DNA of 64,000 bases, taken from Eutreptiella sp. 'Long Island Sound 2002' (lineage: Eukaryota; Euglenozoa; Euglenophyceae; Eutreptiales; Eutreptiaceae). The first letter of the stretch is position 1; each line of letters opens with the position of its first letter. Below the pieces are notes generated by a model that did not search any database, was not told the origin of the DNA, and saw only the letters and a program-made list of their open reading frames with translations. The DNA is taken from NCBI GenBank assembly GCA_964036045.1, contig OZ038394.1, positions 2,149,379 to 2,213,378 on the forward strand. The letters run 5' to 3'. A program made the translations under genes and the position numbers. Shown here in pieces: positions 1 to 14,303 of this stretch.

Positions 1-3000
1 ATTGCGGACAACATCCTAGCCTAAAGATGTTGTAGACAAGGGTTGGGTGCAAGGGGGCCGAAGGCCCCCTTGCCAAAAAGTGTGAAGAACAATAGATAGT
101 AAAATGTAAAATGAGTTTTCCGGGTTACATTGGAACATACCTATTAGTTTACGTATTTTTATTTCAAAAGATTCTTCGACATCTTGTTTGAAATTTAGGT
201 GTGTGTGCTTATCGTTGGAGCAACTATTGTGTGCCCATCTTGGTGCCCATACGTACCTATCTACAATCTGAGCAAAGGTACCCAGCCTTTGGGCAGAGTA
301 ATGGGTTTAGCCGGGTACATTGGAGAGTAAATTGGAACATATATGAGTTAGTTTGCAGATTTGGTTTTCACAATTTTCTTTGACATCCCGTTTGACGCTC
401 GAGGTTCCACAGGCCGAAGGCTGTTTGATTATTGAAGAGCGTAAGCTTGAGGTTCCACCCCGAGAAATGCTGCGAATGTCGGACACTTTGGGGTATATAT
501 GATACAGCTTCCGTCTATATCGCGAACAGGAGGCGCGCGCGCGTCGTCTGGCATCCGGCGGATTTTGCGATTTCGATTTCTGCCTCCAGAAATCGATCTG
601 AATGCATTGTTGTGTGAAAATTTATACAGATGAGCACCTGTGAAATTATCATGCGCGAAACAGCGCGATTTCTTGATCGGCGGTGCATATCCGGTATTTT
701 GGCATCTTGATGCCCACTGCTCAAGTTTGGATGCCAAAATCGTGAACAAGGTCCAAAACTACATTCATTCAACTTTCGGGTTATTCGACGTTGAGGTGGT
801 AGGCCAGAGATCTAAGTTTTTCGGATTTTAATATATTTCACCCAGTTTAGTCATTTTGTGCACTTAACATGCCACCTTAGAGCTTAGCCCGCTTAACATG
901 CTAGCTTGCCATGCCCATGGTCATACACCATGGCTCAAGCATTGAACCCACTACCTTTCCTTTGCACCAAAATGACTTCAAAAACATCAACGTTGGCCCT
1001 GGTGGCCTCCTTTTGCCACGTAGGTTGGGAGCACAAACGTTGAAAAGGAAAGCTGTCTCCACTTCACATTGTTGGTGTCATATTGCGGACAACATCCTAG
1101 CCTAAAGATGTTGTAGACAAGGGTTGGGTGCAAGGGGGCCGAAGGCCCCCTTGCCAAAAAGTGTGAAGAACAATAGATAGTAAAATGTAAAATGAGTTTT
1201 CCGGGTTACATTGGAACATACCTATTAGTTTACGTATTTTTATTTCAAAAGATTCTTCGACATCTTGTTTGAAATTTAGGTGTGTGTGCTTATCGTTGGA
1301 GCAACTATTGTGTGCCCATCTTGGTGCCCATACGTACCTATCTACAATCTGAGCAAAGGTACCCAGCCTTTGGGCAGAGTAATGGGTTTAGCCGGGTACA
1401 TTGGAGAGTAAATTGGAACATATATGAGTTAGTTTGCAGATTTGGTTTTCACAATTTTCTTTGACATCCCGTTTGACGCTCGAGGTTCCACAGACCGAAG
1501 GCTGTTTGATTACCGAAGAGCGTAAGCTTGAGGTTCCACCCCGGGAAACGCTGCGAATGTCGGACACTTTCAGGTACATATATATGTATATGATATAGCT
1601 TCCGTCTATATCGCGAACAGGAGGTGCGCGCGCGCGTCGTCTGGCATCTGGCGGATTTTGCGATTTCGATTTCTGCCGCCAGAAATCGATCTGAATGCAT
1701 TGTTGTGTGAAAATTTATACAGATGAGCACCTGTGAAATTATCATGCGCGAAACAGCGCGATTTCTTGATCGGCGGTGCATATCCGCGATTTTGGCATCT
1801 TGATGCACACTGCTCAAGTTTGGATGACAAAATCGTGAACAAGGTCCAAAACTACATTCATTCAACTTTCGGGTTATTCGACGTTGAGGTGGTAGGCCAG
1901 AGATCTAAGTTTTTCGGATTTTAATATATTTCACCCAGTTTAGTCATTTTGTGCGCTTTACATGCTAGCTTACAGCTCAGCCCGCTTAACATGCTAGCTT
2001 GCCATGCCCATGGTCATACACCATGGCTCAAGCATTGAACCCACTACCTTTCCTTTGCACCAAAATGACTTGCAAAACATCAATGTTGGCCCTTGTGGCC
2101 TCCTTTTGCCACGTAGGTTGGGAGCACAAACGTTGAAAAGGAAAGCTGTCTCCACTTCACATTGTTGGTGTCATATTGCGGACAACATCCTAGCCTAAAG
2201 ATGTTGTAGACAAGGGTTGGGTGCAAGGGGGCCGAAGGCCCCCTTGCCAAAAAGTGTGAAGAACAATAGATAGTAAAATGTAAAATGAGTTTTCCGGGTT
2301 ACATTGGAACATACCTATTAGTTTACGTATTTTCATTTCAAAAGATTCTTCGACATCTTGTTTGAAATTTAGGTGTGTGTGCTTATCGTTGGAGCAACTA
2401 TTGTGTGCCCATCTTGGTGCCCATACGTACCTACCTACAATCTGAGCAAAGGTACCCAGCCTTTGGGCAGAGTAATGGGTTTAGCCGGGTACATTGGAGA
2501 GTAAATTGGAACATATATGACTTAGTTTGCAGATTTGGTTTTCACAATTTTCTTTGACATCCCGTTTGACGCTCGAGGTTCCACAGGCCGAAGGCTGTTT
2601 GATTATTGAAGAGCGTAAGCTTGAGGTTCCACCCCGAGAAATGCTGCGAATGTCGGACACTTTGGGGTATATATGATACAGCTTCCGTCTATATCGCGAA
2701 CAGGAGGCGCGCGCGCATCGTCTGGCATCCGGCGGATTTTGCGATTTCGATTTCTGCCGCCAGAAATCGATCTGAATGCATTGTTGTGTGAAAATCTATA
2801 CAGATGAGCACCTGTGAAATTATCATGCGCGAAACAGCGCGATTTCTTGATCGGCGGTGCATATCCGCAATTTTGGCATCTTGATGCACACTGCTCAAGT
2901 TTGGATGCCAAAATCGTGAACAAGGTCCAAAACTACATTCATTCAACTTTCGGGTTATTCGACGTTGAGGTGGTAGGCCAGAGATCTGAATTTTTCGGAT

Positions 3001-3651
3001 TTTAATATATTTCACCCAGTTTAGTCATTTTGTGCGCTTAACATGCCAGCTTGCCATGCCCATGGTCATACACCATGGCTCAAGCATTGAACCCACTACC
3101 TTTCCTTTGCACCAAAATGACTTCAAAAACATCAATGTTGGCCCTTGTGGCCTCCTTTTGCCACGTAGGTTGGGAGCACAAACGTTGAAAAGGAAAGCTG
3201 TCTCCACTTCACATTGTTGGTGTCATATTGCGGACAACATCCTAGCCTAAAGATGTTGTAGACAAGGGTTGGGTGCAAGGGGGCCGAAGGCCCCCTTGCC
3301 AAAAAGTGTGAAGAACAATAGATAGTAAAATGTAAAATGAGTTTTCCGGGTTACATTGGAACATACCTATTAGTTTACGTATTTTTATTTCAAAAGATTC
3401 TTCGACATCTTGTTTGAAATTTAGGTGTGTGTGCTTATCGTTGGAGCAACTATTGTGTGCCCATCTTGGTGCCCATACGTACCTACCTACAATCTGAGCA
3501 AAGGTACCCAGCCTTTGGGCAGAGTAATGGGTTTAGCCGGGTACATTGGAGAGTAAATTGGAACATATATGACTTAGTTTGCAGATTTGGTTTTCACAAT
3601 TTTCTTTGACATCCCGTTTGACGCTCGAGGTTCCACAGGCCGAAGGCCGTT
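1..3651. repeat. Tandem satellite array, about 1.05-1.09 kb units
   Basis: Four head-to-tail units begin with the same ATTGCGGACAACATCC motif at 1, 1082, 2175 and 3227. The first three units are 1081, 1093 and 1052 bp and the fourth is cut off at about 3651. The left end of the array is outside the window. Units are nearly identical. Length changes come from a variable ACATGC(C/T)AGCT stretch (about 870-910, 1955-2000, 3040-3055) and a small TATA-rich insertion at about 1570-1595. Each unit contains a GGGGGCCGAAGGCCCCC palindrome and an imperfect internal duplication of about 75 bp (for example 120-200 against 310-400). Only scattered short ORFs are present and none looks coding. The array stops about 140 bp before the kinase start codon. 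Confidence 0.95.
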
Positions 3652-3787
3652 TGACATCTGGTGACATCGGGCTTGGCCAGGTTTTGCGAATTTTGGCAAT
3701 TTTCTCCGATTTTCTCCAGGCGCATGTCGGGTTCCTGTTTTCCAGCGACACGCGCGGCACAGCCAGTAAACCAGAGGCAATCGAAAA

Positions 3788-6000
<2,213 letters not shown>

Positions 6001-8789
6001 GTCAGTTGTGCTTTTGTCGGGTTGTGGTTTGACATGGTACGGACTTGTAGAAAATCCGATCCATTCCCCTGCAGACCTGCTTCCATCAGCACCTGCCCGA
6101 TGCCGGATGTGTCGGGCCGACCGAAAAAGGACTCATTTTTGTTGCGGATTGTACACAACGCAGTGCTCGGTCCGAAGGGGGAAATTGGTCGTTGCAGCAA
6201 GGTAGGAGCACTAGACACTACAGAGGGTTCCACCAGCTCGGTGACCCTAACCCTAATATCGCTGTTTTGCAACACTGAAATGTACCTATCTTGGGGTTAC
6301 GGCCTGCAGTATGGCTCCTCAATGCTCTATTTGCATCCATTTCATGTACGTTTCATTGCAAAAAACGAATGGAGGCATTTTTTCAGCCCGTCCCTTGGAG
6401 GGGAAATTTCCCTCCACTGTGCATAGCACGGATACATAGACACCGGTGGATGATACTAGGCGGTTCGTACACGGATTCTTTGCTGCGTCTATCTGAAGGC
6501 TTCTTCGAGGTGTTCTGAATCTGGAAAATGCCATTGCACCCAGTTCACATCATTGGGAGGGTTTCTGTTTTGCATTTTGTGCTGGATATGTCCAGTTGTT
6601 ATCACTCATTGCCAGGATGGGAAAGCAAACTACAATTCCGACAGGCTGTCTCTTCATGGTTCAGATCCTGGCATTAGACCTCAAAGCAATTAAGCTCATT
6701 GCGCCCATAGCTGTCCGTGATGGTGGCGGGGTGGTGATGCTTGAGAGGTTTGGCAGAGAAATGAAATCTCCCCCTGTTGATTTCTTCGTGTATTTCACGT
6801 CCCAATTCGCCAGGCTCAATATCAGGCTGCTGCTCATGCAAGAACCACTTCGTCAAGTTACCTCAAAGAAAGGATCCAGAATCATTCTAAGCAAGATCCT
6901 GGCAAGGAGGAGGTCTTTGCATTTCCGTGCCAGGACCATTGCTGTGTGAACGCAAAATAGGTGCTTCATAAGGTGCAGAATCCATTTGGGAAAATCTGAC
7001 GCAAATGAGAAAACACGGTGTGGATGATCACACTGCCAGCTGTCGTCAGAAATCTTGTGCCACTGGCAATTCAGGGAACTGTTTGATTTGGAAAGATCAG
7101 TAGTTGGCCGAAGTTTTTGTTTTTCCCGGTATCTGGTATTCAGTAGTTATCTGTCATTAGTGTCTAGTTTTAGTTTGCATGCACTGGACGACAGCTCGAA
7201 TTGTTTTCACAATAGCCTCCGGGAGTAGCCCAGGGGCGGGACGCACCCCCCCGCTCTTCCCCTCTTTCCCTCCTTTTCATGCCGGCGTTCCCTGTGGCCC
7301 AGTGGCCACGGCAGCCACCCGAGTTCGAAATCGCAATGCACATTTTCGAATTTTGGCCAATGGGAGGGCAGGGGCAGCATGAGAATTCTTGATGTTACCG
7401 GGAGCCTGGCAGGCCTTCAAGCGCTCAACCTGAACCTCAACCTACCCCCCTGTGCTGTGCTACCGTTGTCAGTCATCGCTATTGTTCGGCCAGATATGGC
7501 CAATCATGGGGACTCATACTGCGCGGTGCGCGCAAGAGAACGACACAAGAATCGTTACATGTTTGATGTGTGCGTCGACGAGAGCTGTTTGGTTGGCCAG
7601 TTGGCCTGAACCATCACACCCGCCACCTTTGTTGTGTCTAGCCCCTGCGGGACCGGGGCGAAGCCTTTTGCGATGGCTGCTGGGAGTGCGGGCAACAAAT
7701 TCCACGCATCAACTGTGACAATCAACTGATATGAGCAAATTTTGGAACCCTGTGAACGTCCGTGGAACATCCAGAAATACACATTCCAAGCAATCCAACA
7801 TGCAAATTTTTTTTTGCGATATAAGACATCATAGGTTAATGTGCTATTTTGTGTCGTGGCGGCAGGCTACCTCCGTGGTTAGCGTAAAGCGGCACTGCTC
7901 GGGGCCGCACGGAGATCGTTGGTTCGAACTGAGCTACTGCGTGCAGGCCAACGGGGCCTGATGACCACGCCAACGTGCCACGGGATGTCACATGACATTT
8001 TCGGCATCAAATTAAGCCTGAGATGTGCAGAATATCGGCCCATTCTGAGAGAGTAGCCCATTCTGTGACACGTTAACATGTCATTGACCCCTGGAGTGAT
8101 GTACATTGAGCAACCACCACGGTGCTGTGCTTGGAATCTTGCTACATCTGGAAAAATAGGACCTTGCCAGGGTAGGGCAGGATGTTGTTGTATCAGGTTT
8201 CTGGATTGCATAGGTGGTTCGTCTGCTCCCTTTTTGGAGGTTTGGGGATGCACTGTGTCCTGTTTGTGGATGGATTTCTTGTTGTGTCATCCTTGTTTGA
8301 CGAGGCCTTATCCCCCGGTTTCCCACAAGTTGACTCTCAAGGTTGGTGTGACACAGGCATAGAGAAGCCTTAAAAAGTACCGCGGAAAAGGTCGGCAAGC
8401 TAGATGCCCAGCAATCCAAATGCAAACCCAAAACCCAAATGGGTCCAGCACACAGCATGTGCTGTTAGTGCTAACGAACGAACCAATGTAAAGTTTACGG
8501 AGTACACAGCACAATCGCTGTTCCCCCTCCGTAGGGGTGGCGTCGGGTTCCAAGGTATACTGTATATACTATATGCCGCATCATCCAAGCCCCATCGCAA
8601 GGGCAGTGTTGGTGGTAAAAAATACAGGTCAAGCCATCTCTTCACTGATTCTTGGGTCGACAAGCGTTGTCCCAGGACGAAGGTTTGCTGCAAAGCTTGC
8701 AGGTTGTCAGCATGCCAGCATTGTCATTGCATTTTGCACCATTGCTCTGCTGCAAGTGCCAGATTTCAGTTTTGTTCTGCTCTTCTCAG
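6001..8789 (+). other. Non-coding stretch, possibly a long last intron of the kinase gene
   Basis: No convincing gene is seen. It begins with a good donor (GTCAGT) and ends with a pyrimidine-rich acceptor at 8789. The phases on either side agree, so the whole stretch could be one 2.8-kb intron. A nearer acceptor at 6074 is also possible. A short Cys-rich reading at about 6075-6203 (CRMC, then CC and C) recalls the zinc-binding tail of some DDE transposases but has no recognisable catalytic part nearby. There is a near-palindrome around GGGGAAATTTCCC at about 6400. A tRNA-like SINE head lies at 7860-7945. Confidence 0.4.
7860..7945 (+). repeat. tRNA-like SINE head (box A and box B)
   Basis: A box A-like CTCCGTGGTTAGCG lies at about 7871-7884 and a box B-like GGTTCGAACT at 7921-7930. 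The spacing resembles internal RNA polymerase III promoters of tRNA-derived SINEs. The stretch does not fold as a clean tRNA by eye, and no anticodon arm is convincing. It is therefore called a tRNA-derived repeat and not a tRNA gene. Confidence 0.45.
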
Positions 8790-9050
8790 GCACATGCGGC
8801 TGCGGATGCATATTCGAGAACCAACCCGTTGACGTACAAAGACATTCAAAAGAACCAGGGCGTCGCAGACAAGCAAGCTGATTGCCCCGGTTCTACTGAA
8901 ATCAAACCTGCTGCCACGGTCATCAAAGAGCGGTCTACCAACGTGGTGCATGCCGATGAAAAGAGCAAGTTGCCACTTGGAGGTTACACTGACAACATCG
9001 TTACTGTTGAGCGGATGGATTGCAGACACATTTTGCAGCACATGCTGTAA
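8790..9050 (+). CDS. Possible terminal exon (87 codons, ends TAA)
   Basis: An open stretch starts directly after a strong acceptor (pyrimidine-rich, ending TTCTCAG at 8789) and ends at TAA 9048-9050. The reading is hydrophilic and balanced in composition (AHAAADAYSRTNPLTYKDIQ at the start) and looks coding. It begins in phase 0, matching the phase-0 end of kinase exon 8 at 6000. It may thus be the last exon of the kinase gene, giving about 509 residues in total. It has no recognised domain and could belong to another transcript. Confidence 0.35.
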   Translation, partial: AHAAADAYSRTNPLTYKDIQKNQGVADKQADCPGSTEIKPAATVIKERSTNVVHADEKSKLPLGGYTDNIVTVERMDCRHILQHML

Positions 9051-10388
9051 TGTTGTGGGGTGGGTGCATTCGCATCTTTTCAGCAGTATTGCTTGAATAT
9101 TTGCTCAGGCACATTTTTCGTTACATGCTGGATGCACTTATTGCCACATCTGCACGTCTCGCCTCTTGCTGTTTGTTGCCCATGGCTGTGTTATTTGCAA
9201 TGGTGGTTATAACCGCCTTACAATTTGCCCCCAGTTTCCAAGCTTTGCTCTGGATAGCTGGTGTCTAGTGGGATTATCCACTCTTCGAGTTATTCGGCAT
9301 GTAAATTCTGTTTTTTATTTTACTATTCTTGGTTATTTTCAGCTTGTGTCTCGTTCTGTACAGCCCCGCATTCCACCTTCTTGGAAGGCACAGTGCTGAT
9401 GATAATTGTGACACTGCCTCCATTTGCAGGTGGGTGCGTCTGATGTATCAGATTTTGCATGGATCAAGTTCCTTTGTCAATAATTGTATCCTCGAAATGG
9501 AGCATTGTGTCATGGCACATAGTTTATTGCTGGACCCCACCCTCTCATTTCAGCAGTTTGTCTTGCATGTTTGTTTAGTGTGTTTGCAGGGTGTATTGGG
9601 TTTCAATGGGTCCACTAGGGAATATTGAGTCAGAAATTGGTCCTTTGACCCATGGGGCCGCCAGGCGAAAAATTGCATTCCTCAGAGCCTGGCAAAGTTT
9701 GATGTGCTCCACAGGAGCTTCTGTGTCCACCTGGGAGGGGGTATTCTGTGGCCAGGTGACTGGGGATGTGTGCCCACAGAAGGAGGGGGGGGTGGTCTGG
9801 GTGCTCTTGATGCCCCAATGCCCAATTAGTTGCACTGCACACACGCTAGGGGCGGCCTCTGAGTACACGACCTGCAGCTTAATCTCAGGAGTATTTCGGT
9901 TGCACAAGGGGTTTTGGTTTGCCCCAATCTCAACATGTGGGTGGTCTCAATGTATGGGTGGATCTCCATTTCTGTTTTTTCGTTTGTAGACAAAGAAGAG
10001 AGCCTGAAAAGCAAAATCCGATTTAGCAAGTGTTTTTACAGAAAAGGCAACGATGAAGAGTTGCATGTCCATATGAAGGCCACGACAAAGGTTTTTCTCT
10101 TTCAGATACACATACTATTGCAGTGATGTAGGTTTTTGCATAACCCCTCCATTTTGCAAACCGTTTGCGCGTCTATTGGACCCCACGTTGCCAATGTTTT
10201 GTTGAAAAATAGTTACCTCATCTTTGTTATACACATGGTCCAGATTCATGATAAGATTTCACAGTGACACCATTCTACTAGCTCTGACCCAATCCATTCG
10301 CATCAATCCACTTCATCAGGTAGGTTTTGTCAATTGATGATTTGAATGTCACCTAAATAACCATATGCTCATGATGGCGTCTATGGGC
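9051..10388. other. Intergenic, no clear gene
   Basis: No supported gene. A short open stretch between an acceptor-like TTCGTTTGTAG and a donor-like AAGGTTTTT (about 9990-10090) could be an exon, but it has no partner and no recognised domain. An open reading of about 110 codons on the minus strand at 9575-9907 shows no family motif. Confidence 0.3.
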
Positions 10389-10560
10389 AAACCTAGTAAA
10401 AAAAAGTTTCCAAAAAAAGGTTTTTTTTTACTAGGAAACAGCTTACTAGGTTCACTAGTTTTTTTTTTAGGTATCGAGAACGTAGTAAAAATTTATTTTT
10501 TACTAGGTTCCCGACACCTATTAAATTTTTTTTTTGTACTAGTTTTTTTTACCTGGTTTA
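10389..10560. mobile_element. AT-rich MITE-like element built of nested hairpins
   Basis: The outer ends are related inverted repeats (AAACCTAGTAAAAAAAA on the left, complement of TTTTTTTTACCTGGTTT on the right). Inside are two more hairpins: 10392-10435 (CCTAGTAAAAAAAA pairing with TTTTTTTTACTAGG) and 10470-10518 (arms of about 22 bases with about three mismatches). No coding capacity. No target duplication could be fixed by eye, so the transposon class is unknown. Confidence 0.5.
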
Positions 10561-11816
10561 AAAACTGCCAAAAACAAAAGAACCAGGCTGTAGAAGTTTC
10601 GGGCCAGTTGTTGGCCACTTTAGATCTTCTCCCCCGCTCTTAGGGGCTTTTTTCCACTGGCCTGGTGAGGCAGGGTGGTCTTTTACGACCAAAATTTTTT
10701 TGTTAAGGACCGCCATTAAGGACCCCCAGTATGGGATTTTTTCTAGGAGCCCGGCGCGGGCCACTTTTGTTTCCCTCCCATTCTGTAATGGACCCGTAGA
10801 ACGCGGGGGTGATGTAGCACTTCCGCCCTCTTTTGGGCCGCCGAGAAGGTTGGGGTGAGGCAGCCATTTCTGATTTTATTCCTTTTTGTTGGGGAACACT
10901 TCTGCTTTTGCTCGCCTTTGTTGGGGATCCCCGAGAATGCCATTTTGCCTCCCAATTTCTTTCCTTTTTTTTTTTGGACTCCCACGCTGTGTTGCATGGC
11001 CCCTGGAGTTGGGATTAGGGACTCACAATCCACAGCTGGGAATTTTGCCTGTACTAGTGGAGGGCGAAAAAATGGGTTTCACCCCATGTGTCTATACTCA
11101 AAATACTTAGCTTTTTCAGGCCCCAAGCCCCAAACACCACGGGATAGAGGAGAATTAAATAGAGGAGGGGCGCTTGGCGGCGACCCTAGGGAGCACGTGG
11201 TGCATTCTAGGTGAGTCCTAACTTTGTGTATTTTGACTACCCAAGGGATAGCTCCAGGGTGAGAGTGGAAGTGAAATGATGAGTAAACAGGAGTGCAAAT
11301 ATGATTGTGCTTCATAGTCCCTTTTTGCTATGCACTGAGCTGAAAGACTACATTTCTATGAGCCCATTACTTTGCTATTGTTGTGGAGTATGCACAATCC
11401 GACTAATACCCGTCGCTACCGCCAGGGTATTGTTTTGTCTTGATACCTACTACACGGGAGAGGTTGCCAAAAGCTAGGAGGCTTGAAAACCTTGTTTTTC
11501 TACGCGGCCATGACCTAGACTACCATAGCCAGTGCCCACCAAAAACCTTCATAAAGTACTAGGAAACCGCCGGGACAGTGACACACGCACTATAGGTCCT
11601 ACACATCCACTAGAGTGCTATTAGCCCTTGAAGGACATATGTCCGGGCCTACCACTCGTATACACACACGAAGATGAAGGTCTTTCAGGCCCTAGTGGCC
11701 CACCTGTGATTGGACAGGAGAACACATCGCTACTAAGCGGCTGCGGGCTAGCAAGGATGCCACTAGGCGTTTCTCTGCTAGAGCTTGGAGAGAAGGAGTG
11801 CTCTGAGCGTGCACAA
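10561..11816. other. Intergenic, no gene seen
   Basis: Mixed unique-looking sequence with poly-T runs (about 10690-10705 and 10965-10975). Short open frames on both strands have no recognisable motif. Confidence 0.4.
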
Positions 11817-11960
11817 GTAAGGTTTGGAATCGATTTTGGCGATGAATCGATTAATCGATTAATCGCCAATTATCGGCCATCCAAAAAAAATTAATTGCAA
11901 TCGATCGATTATTTTGCTACCCGCCTGGAAATCGAATCGATTATTTTGCGTCGCAGCGGC
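11817..11960. repeat. ATCGATTA-rich palindromic stretch
   Basis: Repeated self-complementary ATCGATTAATCGATTAATCG and ATCGATCGATT motifs occur twice around 11830-11950. Related ATAATCGG/CCGATTAT motifs recur at about 13630-13720 in roughly opposite orientation. The two clusters may therefore be decayed ends of one element enclosing the ORF at 12164. This pairing is an inference. Confidence 0.35.
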
Positions 11961-12163
11961 GCCGCACAGGCGAGTGTAATGGGACTGGCACAGCAGAGTG
12001 CAGAATGCGCTAATTTCAGAATTAGATCTGTAATTTCAGAATTAGATCTGAAAGCGGATTGCAGGTGTATACCTGAAATACGTGCAACAGTCTCATTACA
12101 GTTCAGAGAATTGCGCTGAACAAGGAGTTGGATCTGAGCGTACGATACGATCGGAAAAGGCTT

Positions 12164-12658
12164 ATGAAGAGCAGCGAGGCTACGAGTGGCAGCACGCCGG
12201 TGTTTCCTGTTGCTTTCTCCAGTGAGGGTGAAGACGCCGCAGAGTGGTTAAGGGAGTTGCAGAACGAACTATATCGCTTGGAGTTGGAGGAGCGTTGGGG
12301 ACGACGTGATGTTGAGTCTGCACAAGATGCGCAGTATGTTCACTTGCTCGAAGGAGCCGTGCATGCCTCTTTTGCAGCTGACCACCGCGAGCAGCGCTTT
12401 CGAAGCTTGGAACGACGCATGGAGGAGCTCTGTGGCCGTGTGCAGCATTTGGAGAGCGGCGCCAGTGTGCAGGGCAAACGGTTTCCAGATGAGGACGCTG
12501 CTGGTACCAATGCGCGACTCCAGCAGGCAGTGCGTGACAGTGCGGCGCGCCGTAACGTGCAAAAGCCCACTGCTGCGCAGGAACAGCGGCCCAGCTCTTC
12601 GCCAAGCTCGCCAAGCTCATCAGCTACGCCGGAGCGCACAAACACGCGCGGCAAATGA
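12164..12658 (+). CDS. Hypothetical protein, coiled-coil, possible element-encoded ORF
   Basis: ATG at 12164 to TGA at 12656-12658 gives 164 residues; the frame is open a little further upstream without an earlier ATG. The middle (about residues 20-100) is rich in Glu, Arg and Leu with heptad-like spacing (for example EWLRELQNELYRLELEERWG). The C-terminus is Ser/Pro-rich and disordered-looking. No known domain is recognised. It is followed at once by three copies of a 101-102 bp tandem repeat and flanked by two ATCGATTA/ATAATCGG-rich stretches, so it may be the single gene of a non-autonomous mobile element. Confidence 0.4.
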   Translation: MKSSEATSGSTPVFPVAFSSEGEDAAEWLRELQNELYRLELEERWGRRDVESAQDAQYVHLLEGAVHASFAADHREQRFRSLERRMEELCGRVQHLESGASVQGKRFPDEDAAGTNARLQQAVRDSAARRNVQKPTAAQEQRPSSSPSSPSSSATPERTNTRGK

Positions 12659-12659
12659 G

Positions 12660-12960
12660 GTGGTCGCCAAGTGCGGCAGCAGCGTGCTGTGCGAGCGCTA
12701 TTGGAGGTCTTGCAAGCAGGATGACAAGGCCTAAGCGCTTTTGTGCTGTGCGACCAACGAGTTGCTCACCAAGTGCGACAGCAGCGTGCTGTGCGAGCGC
12801 TACTGGAGGTCTTGCAAGCAGGATGACAGGCCTCAGCGCTGTTGTGCTGTGCGGCAAGCGAGATGCTCACCAATTGCCACAGCAGCATGCTGTTTGAGCG
12901 CTGTTGGAGGTCCTGCAGCCTGAGTGCGACGACCTCAGCGCTATTATGCTGCGAGTCTCT
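12660..12960 (+). repeat. Three tandem repeats of about 101-102 bp
   Basis: Units align from 12666, 12768 and 12869 and share CAGCAGCGTGCTGTGCGAGC and GGAGGTCTTGCAAGCAGGAT. The third copy is the most diverged. The repeat starts at the stop codon of the upstream ORF. Confidence 0.8.
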
Positions 12961-14221
12961 TCTGAGGCTTAGTGGGCGAGTGTGGCGCTACTGAGCGCCG
13001 TAAGGAAGCTTCTATAAGCCTGGTGTTTCAATTGCGCCATAGCAAGGCTGTGGGGCGCAGATTCACTTCAGATTTAACCTGAATGTAAAAATTGACTTCC
13101 TGTTTAACGTCGCTTTTGACAGTTCAGGCGACACCAAGCGCTTTCACTTGCAGCGCTAATATATGGGCTTGCTTCTTTTTTTGTTCATATTGTGAGAGCA
13201 CAGGGTGCTGACCCCCAGGCTGCTTGGTATTGGCCGAGCACCTGGGAAGTCCCTGTTTGGCAGCATACACACCAGCTGAATAGAGCACACAAGGAGAACA
13301 GCAGACATTTTCTGTCTTTTTTGTGCTGACGCGTGGACCTTGGCTTGTTTGTTGTTGGGGAAGCCTAAACAAGCAGCAGGGTGAGTGAGTAAAACTGTGC
13401 ACGGTTTTCTCCTCGGTTTTCCCCTAGGAAAAACGTTGGGCACTGTTTGAAAGCACCAAGCCTGTGGCCACTCAAGGCCTTATTTGGTGAAGCTTCATTT
13501 TAGTCTTAAAGCTAAATCAAACCACAGAGGAATAACACAACAACTCAAAGGTGCAAGGGTAAAATCACAGAGATACGAAAATTGATGGAAAATGAAACAA
13601 ATAATTGGCAATTAATGGGTGATTTTGGGCAAAATAATCGGATTGAATCGGTTATTTTTAGGAAGATAATCGGAAGAACCGATTTTTTTTGGTAAAACAA
13701 TCATTTAAAACCGGTTATTTTTGGTGCAAACCAATTCCGAACCTTATGCACAAGGCGTGTGTTACTCGTTGTCGCTGACGATGAGAAAGTTTTATAGTGT
13801 TTTCAGCACTTCGTTTTTGATGTACTTCTCCTGCGGCTTGCTGCTGGTGATGGGATTCTGCTGCTTGTTTTTGATATTGAAATATTTTGGTGATATAAAA
13901 CCAATGAAGTGCAACCCAAACAAGAGTAGTATGCAAATAGAAGATAAACAGGATCAAAGCATGAAGGGCTGCAGTCACAAAGAGTTAGATGAAGAAACAT
14001 ATCAACAATAGACCACAGCAATAGACATTCAATGCAACTAAGGTAAAAATTTTCTACATGCTTGTGAAAAACTGATTGGAAAACTGCCCCAAGGGCTCAC
14101 ACTCTCCATAGTGCCATCTTGAGATGTGCACTCTTTGTTTTTGGGTCCCATAGGTGCTGAGGTGGCATGGCTTGTGGCGCTGAGGTCACTGCCATGTCAC
14201 ATGGGAACTTCCTACTTAGCT
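12961..14221. other. Non-coding, AT-rich
   Basis: No supported gene. Contains ATAATCGG-type motifs at 13630-13720. An open frame at about 13721-14011 encodes one hydrophobic stretch, but nothing else supports it. Confidence 0.35.
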
Positions 14222-14303
14222 AGGCTGACTGGGTATTGAACCCAAGACCTCTCAAAATGAGGTACGCCAGCCCCCTAGGGTGCATACCACTAGGATAGCT
14301 AAG
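14222..14303 (-). repeat. tRNA-like SINE head (minus strand)
   Basis: On the minus strand a box A-like TATCCTAGTGGTATGC is followed by a box B-like GGTTCAATACC (plus 14232-14242). The flanks TTAGCTA and TAGCTAA are complementary. This is the layout of a tRNA-derived SINE promoter; no clean cloverleaf is formed. Confidence 0.5.

Noticed and set aside
6075-6203. Cys-rich reading resembling a piggyBac-type transposase tail
   Set aside because: Only about 40 codons with no catalytic domain nearby; it may be a fossil or chance.
6244-6257. CCCTAACCCTAA reminiscent of telomeric repeat
   Set aside because: Only two units, isolated inside a gene region.
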